A stretch of DNA of 64,000 nucleotides, taken from positions 60,155,684 to 60,219,683 of the forward strand of contig CM043942.1 in the NCBI GenBank assembly GCA_014529385.2, in the 5' to 3' direction. The notes under the pieces are model-generated. The model was given only the letters and a program-made list of their open reading frames with translations, did no database searches and was not told the origin of the DNA. The translations under genes and the position numbers were made by a program. The DNA comes from Adiantum capillus-veneris. Its lineage: Eukaryota > Streptophyta > Polypodiopsida > Polypodiales > Pteridaceae. Of the stretch, positions 43,367-52,631 are shown piece by piece; the first letter of the stretch is position 1, and each line of letters starts with the position of its first letter.

Positions 43367-44473
43367 CTACCTTTTCATCTGCAGTAAGCTTAGGTTTAGC
43401 AGTTGTGTTAGCCTTACCCTTAGATTCATTGGAGAATTCTTTGATGAGATACTGTTGGAAGATTGGTTAGAAGAGTTATCATTCTTACCATTCTTACCGT
43501 TCTTACCATTCTGCGGGTTCAGAGAAGTCTGCGAGGTACTTGTAGAAGTCTTGTTCTCCTTAGGCTTTCCCTTGTTGTGCTTCATCTCCTGTGCGAGAGC
43601 AATCGCTACCGCCTTGTTGAGATCGATTGGATCGAATACCTCGACATCGTACTTGATATACTCGTCCAATCCAAAGAGAAAAGCCTCTTTGCGTTCATCA
43701 TCCGACATGCGTAATTGGGTACCTAGCTGCAAAACATGATTAGAAAAAGACATAATCGGCATACCATTTTTCTTGAGAGCGCGCCAATCGTCTTTCAACC
43801 GTGCGAGGTACTGAGGTTGCATAAACTGCGCCTTGAGCTTGTCTTGGAAATCAGCCCCACTAAAAGAGAGGGACGTGAAATCGTCGGCTGCCTCTAGGTG
43901 CGCGGCTAGCTATGCCTCTTGCCATGCGTGGTACCAATTGATGGCATCACCGGCAAGGTACATAGCTGCCGTCAAAACTTTGCTATTTCCCGTCTTCTTA
44001 GTTGTCGCAAAATAAGCATTAAATTGATGCAACCAAGAATGAATAATTGTAGCATCCATCTTACCGTCATACTTACTGAAAGTCACTTTTTTGGTGACGG
44101 GGTTGTTGGAATCTGCATCGTGGCGCGCACCACGAGAGGAACTCCCATGATCTTTGGGTGGTTCGGTCTTCGAAGCTAGGATGTGGGAAATGAATTCTTG
44201 ATGATGAATCTCGCTTTGAGCTTCTCGTTCATCGTGCTCACATTCGAAAGCAAGTCAATTTTCTTCTTGTTTTGCGGCAAGAGCAAGGCGATTTGCTTCT
44301 TGTCTATCCATCATGGCCATCATCTGCTTGACCACTGCCTCCAGAGGGTTTGGCGTAGATGGCGAAGGGGGAGGGTTAAAGAAATCATCTCCCAGTGGGG
44401 ACGAGTCTCCATCGCCTCTCTCATGCTCATCACCTGTATGCGAAGTATCCATTCCGCTTCGGGTGACGACCAT
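43367..44473 (-). pseudogene. Gag of the non-autonomous element
   Basis: The ATG at 44473 (MVVTRSGMDTSHTGDEHERG) begins an acidic N-terminus. Further down come VTFSKYDGKMDATIIHSWLHQFNAYF-type and YLAGDAINWYHAWQ segments (about 43930-44110), typical of the retrotransposon gag core. At 43367-43822 follow LKDDWRALKKNGMPIMSFSN, LFGLDEYIKYDVEV and a Lys/Asn/Ser-rich tail with NGKNGKNGKND. Breaks occur near 44255 and 43910. Confidence 0.82.
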
Positions 44474-44479
44474 GCACTA

Positions 44480-44660
44480 TAATCTTGGGGTCTTAAGCTC
44501 GCGAGGAACTTGGGTTCTTGAGGGTCTTGAGGTTCTTGAGGTCCTTGATTCGTGAGAATCTTTGATTCTTGAGGTTCTTGAGTCTTGAGGGTCTTGGGTT
44601 CTTGGGGTTCTTGAGGTTTTCTTTCGCTTGCAAATCGCGTTGAGAAGGATCTTCTCTTCA
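44480..44660. repeat. Minisatellite-like ttcttgagg repeats in the leader
   Basis: Imperfect 9-12-bp units (cttgaggttcttgagg) lie between primer site and gag. On the minus strand an open frame through them encodes a Gln-Glu-Pro repeat (PQEPQEPKTLKTQEPQ), probably not a gene. Confidence 0.8.
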
Positions 44661-44957
44661 CCTGAGTTTTACTCTTTTCTGCGGGCGCACCCCTTGGCGG
44701 CCTTGCGCTCACACCAAGGTTTCTTTTTCCCACCTCACGTCGATTGACCGGCCGCTAAGTGCACGGTCCGCTCTCAATGAGTGAAAAGAGACACAAGGGG
44801 AGGCTGGACAAGCCCTTCTTTCTTGGGATTCCTGTCACTCTTCAACAAAACACGATTAGGAATCGCCACGCCCAAGTAAACTTGGGTTCGTGCGATTGCA
44901 ACAAGCAAAAAAAAATTCTTGTGGTTCTTTCCTTGAGTAATGCAGAACACTTCCAAA

Positions 44958-44969
44958 GCTCTGATACCA
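44958..44969 (-). promoter_or_regulatory. Primer-binding site (initiator Met tRNA type)
   Basis: On the minus strand TGGTATCAGAGC follows the LTR after one base. It is the classic site complementary to the 3' end of initiator methionine tRNA. Confidence 0.93.
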
Positions 44970-44970
44970 A

Positions 44971-46163
44971 TGTTAGGTGCAACGGAATGAATGTTGTTTT
45001 TTCTCAAGATTAGTGATCTTTATTGCTCAAGGTTCCTTTTTAGTTCTTAGGGAAAGAGAGAGCTTCGAACAAAGTGAGTGGATGTTGTGCGTGCAAGTGA
45101 ATGAGATTGAGAGAAGGAGAGAGAAGAGATACGACACTGAGAGGTTGTAAAACCCTCCTCCAAAGGCCCCACTCTCGTCGGTGAGAGTGGTCTACTTTGA
45201 TTGCACAAAGTGTACAATGCGTATCAATGGACTGATGCAAGTTGGACTATGCCGACGACGACGACGGTGATGACGACGACGACTTGATGGCTGAAATCTG
45301 TAGGCTTCTAATTGCTGAATTCGGGGACTGTTTCGGTGGCTGAAAATGACTGTTTTGGCTGCGTTTTTTGAGGCTAAACTTGGGGAAACATCTGCAACCG
45401 TCTAAGGCTGAGCTGCTACTGCGTCTATGGCTGAATTCCTGCGTTTTTTCACTGCTGAATTTGCAGGTTTCCTAGCGTTAGTAGTTGGGGCTGAAAACGC
45501 TGGAATCTGATGTAGTCGAAGGCTGAAGACAAAAATGCTAGCTGGTTCTGCCTATTGGCAAAAACGCTGGGCTGCTGGAGGTAAAAATGCTAATGGGCTG
45601 AATTAGCAAAACGCTACTGCTGATGAATTCTGGCGATGGATCCACAATCTTCTAACTCTAGGGTGTTGAGGGTGATGGCGAGGACTGCCAGTGAGGAAAA
45701 CGCCAGAGATGGGGGTTTTACTGCTGGGAACAAAAAACGCTAAAGATCTTTGGGGGGTACTGCTGAGAAGTTGCCTGTTGAGCGGGGAGCTCCTGCTGCC
45801 TCTTCTGCAGAAAGTGCTAACTTGGGTTTTCTTATATATTAACTTAGCAAAATTGCCCTACCTACTTTTGTTGGAAAGTCACTTAAAAATAATAAGTGAA
45901 AATAACCAATAAATAGGAAAATATGCTAAATGCACTCGAAAATTTTCCTAACTGATGCTAATGGATTCGGATGGGAATTCGGATGATCATGCTGTGTGCA
46001 ACCGGAGGATATGCATCTATGCTAAGTAACTGGGCATGCACGGTCTACGAATAGACTCACAAAAGTGTCAGATCATTGCTAATCTAACTGACTGAATTGA
46101 CGGGAACCTTGCTATGGTGTAGCTTGTCCACGGACACATAGGGTTGGGATGTGTGACGTGACA
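44971..46163 (-). repeat. 5' LTR of the non-autonomous element
   Basis: The 1,193-bp LTR closely matches the left copy. Differences include a missing segment after agagagctt (the left copy has ccgtctgatggag there) and a longer gacgacgac run near 45257. The outer end cgtgaca is followed by the target duplication tcata. Confidence 0.94.
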
Positions 46164-46369
46164 TCATAGGCACCTGGAACCGGCCCGAATAGCCGGTGCG
46201 GTGCCGGCAAAGATAGGCAAGGCTAGGGGATAGAGGAGGTTGCTGGCAGATTTCGCTACACAAGGGACAGAGAGATCGTAAGTCATTTTCAGCTGAAAAG
46301 ACCAGCGCTGGTTTTTTCCTAATAGAAGCGTTGCTTTTATTTTATTCATCGGCTACCCACTTATTAAAA

Positions 46370-46857
46370 CTCGAGGTGAGAACTGATGCCACACAACTCT
46401 TTTTAGGCACAGATGCAATGCAAATATGGATTCCTCATGGAAAAAGATTTGCTTTTCCCGGAAATCACCTAAAAATATTCCGCTTTTTAGAAAAAGCTTC
46501 TCAAAACCCATCTTTATTCTTGTGTTTGTATCTTTACGCACGTTCCTTTTTCCAGTTCGGATTTCTTGCCAGACCAATGGAATATTCCCTTTCCGATGCT
46601 CCCGTCACCCAGCACGTGACGCATCAAGAATATCCCCTTCCCGGTCTCTCCCACCGAACTAACGGTATAACCCCTTCGTGATGCTTAATGTGACCCATCA
46701 TATGACACATCAAAGTTGTCCGTTCCTGATGGATTTTAATAATTCCAGTAAATCTACAGTACTAAACCTTTACAATTCAAGTGCACACATTTAAATATTC
46801 TTATTTCAATAAATAGATATTACGTAAGAAAAATAAGAAAATAGTCCATATAGCAGC
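46370..46857 (-). repeat. 5' LTR of the split minus-strand gypsy element
   Basis: It matches the LTR at about 17960-18309 in order and orientation, with blocks such as cttctcaaaacccatcttta and catatgacacatcaaagttg, but it is diverged. The right edge is near 46857. The left edge is uncertain; the stretch 46169-46370 is probably LTR end plus leader and includes a short hairpin, ccggcccgaatagccgg. Confidence 0.6.
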
Positions 46858-47330
46858 ATAATGGCCAAGTCTTATCAAACTTCACCAAAATATTATGGCC
46901 CTTCTTGAATCCTTGAGGATACTAAGAGGGTGGCCTACAAACTTGAGTTGCCAAAACGATTTAAGTAGTTCATTTCAGCAAGCTGAAAAAGACCACAGAT
47001 CCTAGAGGATTTGATTGAACAACCAAAGATTCCACATGAACCGAGAAAATTGAAAATTGAAGCGTTAAAATCTTTTAATTTTGAAAAGATGAGATTCAGC
47101 CTCCTGACCTCCTTAGTCTCACTGATCAGAAGTTACTTTCACTTGTTTGTTTTGTCATGTATAAAAGAAGCTCAAGTGTAGTTAACCGCGTCAATGAAAA
47201 ATTTCATTTGCATTTTTCTCCCCGAGAATCTATACATTAGCATAGAGTTCAATCCTTTGAAAGGACTCAAAATTTTCCTAGTATGGCTGCAGTTGTATCT
47301 CTAATCATGTCTTTATTTTTCTGTTGGCAG
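46858..47330 (+). other. 3' end of intron 1, host sequence
   Basis: There are no transposon motifs. The segment ends with a T-rich stretch (ctttatttttctgttggcag) that forms a good polypyrimidine/3' splice site for exon 2. Confidence 0.7.
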
Positions 47331-47451
47331 TGGTTTGGAGCTTTTGCGCAATCCGCAATACAACAAAGGATTGGCTTTTTCACAAAGAGAGAGAGAGAAT
47401 CACTATTTGTTAGGCTTGCTACCTCCGGCGCAACTGACTCAAGAACTTCAG
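47331..47451 (+). CDS. NADP-ME: NADP-malic enzyme, exon 2
   Basis: The 121-bp exon lies between ttggcag and gtagtt. Its first base completes the Ser codon begun in exon 1. It encodes [16 protein letters not shown], the hallmark start of the plant malic enzyme N-terminal domain, then [19 protein letters not shown] and TQELQ. The LLRxPxxNKGLAF and LRGLLPP-type blocks are typical of NADP-dependent forms rather than mitochondrial NAD-dependent ones. No stop or shift is present. Confidence 0.93.
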
Positions 47452-48334
47452 GTAGTTTAAAGATCAAATCCTTTCTGGATAGTGTTCTTGATCATGTGCT
47501 TGCATCATGATTGAACCCTTTTGAGTCTTAGGTTTCTGCTTTTATTTTAAAAAGGTTTCTTACCACTATCTTAAGTAGATTAGTTGAAGGGCTTTAGCTG
47601 TCTGTGGTAGGTATGATCCACACGTCGGATGTTAGCTGTGAATGCTACCTTCCAAATACATATAGGATAATTTTTTCCCTTCGTTTTCTAAGTTGGATTT
47701 TATGAAATGGTTTTTGGCCATACCAGAGAACTCTATGAGAATTCTATGGCAAAGACAATAGCCCAAGTACTTTAGAATTGTTTTGAAGAACTCCTCTTTT
47801 TAATTCTGAGGGCCACTTGTATGCAGATGCCTTGGGATCTTCTGTACTTATTTAGTGGTGTTTGTTAGTATTGATGCAAGGAAGGTTAGGAACTTGTAAA
47901 GTATATGGTTCTGATCAGTACTAGGTGAAGTTCATTTTTCCTTCTGTTAGTATATTGGAGATCTTTTTTTTTTTTTCCGGGAAAGATTTTGTCCTGAGTG
48001 AAACATCCGACTGAGAAGGGGTTTGATTTAATTGAGATATTTTATTCTCATAAGGTTTAAATATATGAGTGGAAGGTATTTCCTGTCTTGTTGTATTGGG
48101 TTTAGCTTCACAGTTGATTGTGGGCGTGTGTAAGTTCATGTATCTGTCAAACACGTTATGAGCCCAAATTTTTTCAGACTTTCCAAATTTCTTTGTATTT
48201 TAAAAGCTGTTTAACACATTATTTTTACAAAAATTGAGCTTTCAATGCAAACTAGATATGAAGCGCATCCAGGGTAGATCCTTTTAGGGAGTGCTATTGA
48301 TGACTCAATGTGTGGATACATGGCTGTGATACAG
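47452..48334 (+). other. Malic enzyme intron 2
   Basis: The 883-bp intron runs from gtagtttaaag to gtgatacag. It is T-rich as expected for a plant intron and holds no recognisable insertion. Confidence 0.88.
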
Positions 48335-48409
48335 GTTGAGAAAATAATGAATAATATTCGCAGCTATTCGGATGCCATACAGAAGTACATAGCTATAATG
48401 GGCTTGCAG
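48335..48409 (+). CDS. NADP-ME: NADP-malic enzyme, exon 3
   Basis: The 75-bp exon encodes 25 residues starting VEKIMNNIRSYSDAIQKY and ending IAIMGLQ, matching the helix that follows LLPP in malic enzymes. Both ends fall on codon boundaries. Borders are gatacag before and gtattg after. Confidence 0.92.
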
Positions 48410-48498
48410 GTATTGTCACCCTGGTCTTATGCTTGAAAATGTGATGCTCAAGTTGTCGTGGGTTTTAAGGAAAATGATATTTCTCTATGATCTTTCAG
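48410..48498 (+). other. Malic enzyme intron 3
   Basis: The 89-bp intron goes from gtattgtcacc to tctttcag. It is a normal short plant intron, in contrast to introns 1 and 4. Confidence 0.92.
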
Positions 48499-48650
48499 GA
48501 ACGCAATACAAGATTATTTTTCAGAGTATTGATCGAGAATGTGGAGGAGATGCTTCCAATAGTTTACACACCGACGGTGGGTGAAGCATGCCAAAAATAT
48601 GGTTCTATTTTCCAGCACCCACATGGCCTCTATATCAGCTTGAAGGAAAG
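48499..48650 (+). CDS. NADP-ME: NADP-malic enzyme, exon 4 (catalytic Tyr)
   Basis: The 152-bp exon encodes [20 protein letters not shown], then [18 protein letters not shown] and [13 protein letters not shown]. The Y-T-P-T-V-G block carries the Tyr (residue 177 of the predicted protein) equivalent to the catalytic Tyr of human mitochondrial malic enzyme. The exon ends after two bases of an Arg codon at AG|gtgaat. The next exon, which should encode the NADP-ME block with the metal-binding Asp/Glu residues, is not found before 64000. Confidence 0.95.
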
Positions 48651-49638
48651 GTGAATGCAATATGTGTTACTTGTTTTAGGCATGCTCTTGCTTCCCATAT
48701 TCACCTACTGGCTCGATTCTACTTATTTGTTGGCTAGAATCTTCACAGATTCCCAATGAAGATTCCATTCTGCCTTGAAGCTTTGGTAAAAGCCTTTTCT
48801 CATTTGCCTGCACCAGCCTGTCCTCGATCTCACCACCTTGGGTTCAGAGGAATAGTTTCATGTGAGCCAGTTAACTACATGTGCTCTCCTGCCGACTGCG
48901 GGACGTAAAAAAAAAAACCTTTGCTCCTCCCTTCCCCGTTGCGTGCCGGATCCTCTCCCTCCCTCGGTGCCACATGGCGTGTCTGCCTATCTTGCACGCC
49001 TCATGGCTCTTTGCCTCCTTGTGCCACCTGCCGCCGACACCTTGCCCCCCCCCCCCCCCCCCCCCCCCCACCCAAAAAAAAAAAAAAAAAAAACACATAC
49101 CTATATCACTTGTTTGATGGATGTAACTTGTTGGTCTCATAGGTCATTTTGGCCTTTTGCAGATGTTAAAAGTGTTCTCTCTCTCGCTTACACAAGCCAG
49201 AGCCCGAGAGAGAGAGCTACATTACATATGTCATTGCACAATGTACTATGAGATATGGGCCGTTTCCATTGCTTATTCATAGAGGGTTTCGGTCCTTTCT
49301 CTAGGGTCATGAGTTATGAGGATCAAAGATGTCTTGGGCTATATCTACTTGAGTTACACAGACATAGAGACACTTTACTGGGGAGAGATAGAGAGAGAGA
49401 GTCCCCGAGACAGATTACATATTATTTTCACTAGATATGGGACAGCTAGAGAAGTAGCCATACTGCAGAGCTCGGCCCACACTCATTCTACCACTACCAG
49501 TACTCTCATCGACCGAGCACTGGAGCTAAGGAGATCCATACGGCCACGATTGAGGAGAGGGGATACAGAGCATCAACGGAGACTACAACAGAAGATTCGA
49601 GCCATACTCTCGACATCTAGAGTGCAGATGAGCATGGA
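48651..49638 (+). other. Start of intron 4: poly-C/poly-A and unknown repeat
   Basis: Homopolymers lie at about 49046-49093 (C run, then A run). At 49124-49170 is a copy of the tggtctcataggtcattttg repeat also found near 55948 and 56288. A 118-codon frame (49316-49672) with an Arg-rich segment (RRSIRPRLRRGDTEHQRR) is cut by the LTR at 49639. It resembles no family I can name. Confidence 0.65.
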
Positions 49639-51113
49639 TGAAACCGGCCTGTTCAATCCAAAAGGGCGGTAGACTTTACTTCAAACCTTGATTTAGCTTT
49701 CACCCATTATTAGTCGTCTATTCTACCTGTACTTTCAAGACACAACACGGGGGAAAGGGATACAGGTTGCTAGAATGCACCTGTATGAGAAGACTGACAC
49801 CAGATTGGCCCCTAACTTAGGCGCCCCTTTCGGTATTTCTTTATTGTTTAAAAGAGGGAATAAATGTTGTGGTTCCCTACAAGATGCCCTGCACAAACTT
49901 GGCTGAATTTCAACTGTTCCGGCTCGATTTCGGCATCATAACTATACTAGGACCCTTCACAGTTAGTATTCCCACGCATTGAAGGACTTTCCCGACGCAT
50001 ACGGGCACTTTGCAAAACCTGGCGAGAATCTGCAGCACGCTGAATTCTCTGTTTTCAGCCCTGAAAATGCGCCAAATCACCTGTACAACAGTCCCCTCGC
50101 GTCCCCGAACCTCCTGGGGGTATTAGGGACCGTTTAGGGCCAAAACCCTAAACCTGCAAAAATACACAGCAGGCTGTAATTTACTGTTTCGGGCTCCGTT
50201 TTGCGAGCCGTTTGCATACGTAGCAAGTCCTCGAGCTCCCGCACCTGCAGGGCTACTTGCCTTTTGAATCCGACGAGATTTCTGGCGTGAAACCTCTCCG
50301 AACTCACCTGTACTTGCGGGGGATTAGCCGCTAGCTAATCCAGTACCTGTGCAAGAGGCTCTTGCCTCGGCAATCGCGCATGAACCCACACAACTGTACA
50401 TTGGTCAATTGAAAAGCCCACTAGAGGGGCATAACATACTGCCATAGGGGAGAGAGAGGGCAATGCGTAGCGTGCAGGGCATCACTCCTGGCACCGCACT
50501 GTACATAGGAGGGAAAGCAAGCACTCCATAGCTCGTAACCTGTGACAAAACTGAAAAATGAGCCTTCTTCCTCCTAAATTCAGCGCCACTTCTTGTTGCA
50601 TGAGGAAAGTGCACCAGAAGGTGCCACTTGGCACATTTACAAGCATTTTCCCGTTTCGGGGTTGCCGCCTAAAAATCTCCCAACCGGTTGCCTAGTTGAC
50701 TTCACGGCAGAGTAAGAAAATGTTCCCCTTGTCATTCTGGAGGTAATGACGCAAACACATTTTGAGGTCGCAAAATAGCAGTTCGCTAAATTTTAGGAGA
50801 TGTTGCCATTGTATCTTTCTAGGTCATCTGACCCCCTTTGTACATTATAGCCACACCCAAAATTGAAATGTAGCCTCTGTAGCAAAGGATTCCACTTTGG
50901 CTAGTCAATGACCCCACTTTGGCTAACCATAGTCTTTGTCCAACATTAGTGCTCTCTTGCCCTCAGGCCTGGACTCCCTCTGGACAGTTCCACACTAGCT
51001 ATGCAATGCAGGGCAGTTAGATTTCCCGAGGGGTGTTTCCAAAAAGTGAAAGTAAATAGATAATAAGAAAGAAATCAACAAAAAGGATAGATAGTAGTCA
51101 CACGTTGGTGACA
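49639..51113 (-). repeat. 3' LTR
   Basis: It starts tgaaaccggcctgttc (+ strand) and ends gttggtgaca. Near the left edge it carries gcccctttcggtatttcttt, the motif shared by several LTRs in this window. Confidence 0.93.
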
Positions 51114-51130
51114 TACCCCCCTCTTGAAAT
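51114..51130 (-). promoter_or_regulatory. Polypurine tract
   Basis: On the minus strand ATTTCAAGAGGGGGGTA directly precedes the LTR start TGTCA. The same tract is found at 16580 and 24503. Confidence 0.85.
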
Positions 51131-51576
51131 CTCAAACGTCCTCGTTTGCATCTATCACAGTCAACACTGATGTATTCAACACCGGTCGACACATGTACGA
51201 CACATACATGCTCATTGTCAACCCTGGTGTATTCAACACCTCGTCGACACATGTATTGCCTGCGTGTGAACCCTGTCCCAATGACATAGTGGTAGCTTCG
51301 CACTCTGCCATTGTTTTGAGTCACTAACTTTCCAATGACAAATGATAGCCACACATTTTGCCACTGTCTTATAGTACACGTTGGATCCCGTAACACTTTC
51401 GAGCATACACATGTACTCTTTTATAGAAGCAATTACTGTATTCTTGACAAACTGACAAGAAATACTCACTTCTATAGCACTAAGCACACTTTTGGACATT
51501 CCATAAGAGCAACTGCCAAACTGACAATCTGTACAACTCTAACATTCATGTAACAGGTATTTCATTTGAGCTCACT
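51131..51576. other. Element 3' untranslated region
   Basis: There are no coding motifs. A short diverged repeat (tgtattcaacacc at about 51170 and 51228, with gtcgacacatgta nearby) recurs about 58 bp apart. Confidence 0.6.
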
Positions 51577-52566
51577 TTAAATACCATGTACATCATTTGT
51601 TTCAAAAGCCATTGTCACACTGACAATCCATGTAGCTTTCAAACTCAAGGGGCCCAAGGTAGGTTGCACATCGAAGGCTTCAAGGTAAAGTGATAACACA
51701 GTTGGTGACTCTGCAAGTTCACCTTCTTCCATCCACTTAGCATCCATTGGTGGATAGTTTCTGAACTTTACCAAGTAACGCCTATTGAACGTAGCAAGAG
51801 CATTTGTGAGACCAAAGGGCATCACTAAAAATTCGTAAAGGCCAACCGTTGTTCTAAAAGCAGTCTTGTGCACATCCTCTGATCTAATGCGGATCTGATG
51901 GTACCCACTCTTTAGATCTATCTTGCTAAACATAGCTGCTCCTTCTAATTTGTCCAGAATATCATCAATTCTAGGTATAGGGAACCTATTCTTGATGGTA
52001 TTCTTGTTCAGTGCACGGTAGTCGATGCACATATGCCATGGGCCATCCTTTTTCTGCACCAACAACACTGGAGAATAGAATAGGGATGAACTGGGCTGAA
52101 TCAGCCCCTTTTCTAACAGCTCCTGTACGTGGCCCATTATCTCTTTTTGCTGAGCCGCACTAACCCTGTACGGAGGCTTATTTGGTGGGCTACTGCCTGG
52201 CACTAAATCTATCGCATGGTCCTCGGGTCTCTTTGGCGGTAATTGAGACGGTAATGAATCGGAAAAATAGTCACTATACTGTTGTAAAAACATTGACCTT
52301 TCTTTATGTAGCACAGATAAATTTGATTCATCACAATCTGACACTTCACGTGCAAAAACCAAGTACGCAGAAAGATGCTTTTTCATTACAGAAGTAATAG
52401 CAGAAGCTGATACAGTGGGAATAGACTCCCCTTTAAGCTTTACATCCAGAATGTGAGTCTTTCCCCTGCTCTGTACAATGATCTTTTTGTTGTAGGCATC
52501 CATGATTCCCTGTACACGAAATAACCAAGGAATACCTAACAACACATCACATCCGTCCAGTGGCAT
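51577..52566 (-). pseudogene. Fusion of protease end, RT N-half and chromodomain-like tail
   Basis: The 329-codon frame begins with [18 protein letters not shown] (end of protease). RT follows: [76 protein letters not shown] (first catalytic Asp) and [16 protein letters not shown]. At that point, near 51786, the chain jumps directly to [20 protein letters not shown], the integrase C-terminal chromodomain-like tail. The Y-x-D-D box, RNase H and integrase are deleted, yet the frame is preserved. The enzyme cannot be functional as RT. Confidence 0.9.
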
Positions 52567-52631
52567 GATGTAAAATTCTTCAGGATCTACATAGGACTAG
52601 ATATGTAGGCGTAACATTCGAATGATGGGTG

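Larger units (their letters stand above)
40434..46163 (-). mobile_element. Non-autonomous gypsy-derived element, complete with LTRs and TSD
   Basis: The 5.73-kb element has LTRs at 40434-41639 and 44971-46163, a primer site (44958-44969), gag, protease, an unrecognised 338-codon ORF and a polypurine tract (41640-41656). It is flanked by a perfect target duplication tcata at 40429-40433 and 46164-46168. RT, RNase H and integrase are absent, so mobility would need proteins from elsewhere. A solo LTR of the family at 18413-19526 shows that the family has moved more than once. Confidence 0.93.
38340..46857 (-). mobile_element. Internally deleted minus-strand gypsy element, split by a nested insertion
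   Basis: Right to left: LTR (about 46370-46857), leader, insertion of the 40434-46163 element, gag (40433-39306), protease (39309-38839), RNase H (about 38815-38360). RT is absent between protease and RNase H, and integrase and 3' LTR are not attached. The LTR matches that at 17950-18309, so the integrase/3' LTR half at 17.9-20.8 kb may be the other part of the same original insertion. Confidence 0.75.
8949..47330 (+). other. Malic enzyme intron 1, 38,382 bp, filled with transposons
   Basis: The intron starts gttaatatgcc at 8949 and ends ctgttggcag at 47330, giving GT-AG borders. It contains all elements listed between these positions on both strands, several of them nested. The intron is inferred from exon phase and protein continuity, not from a transcript. 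A mis-assembly or a trans-arranged exon would be the alternatives. Confidence 0.8.

Noticed and set aside
46169-46349. 61-codon minus-strand frame with a ccggcccgaatagccgg hairpin
   Set aside because: Short, in the LTR/leader region of a gypsy element, with no gag motif. The hairpin is noted but there is no evidence that it is a terminator.
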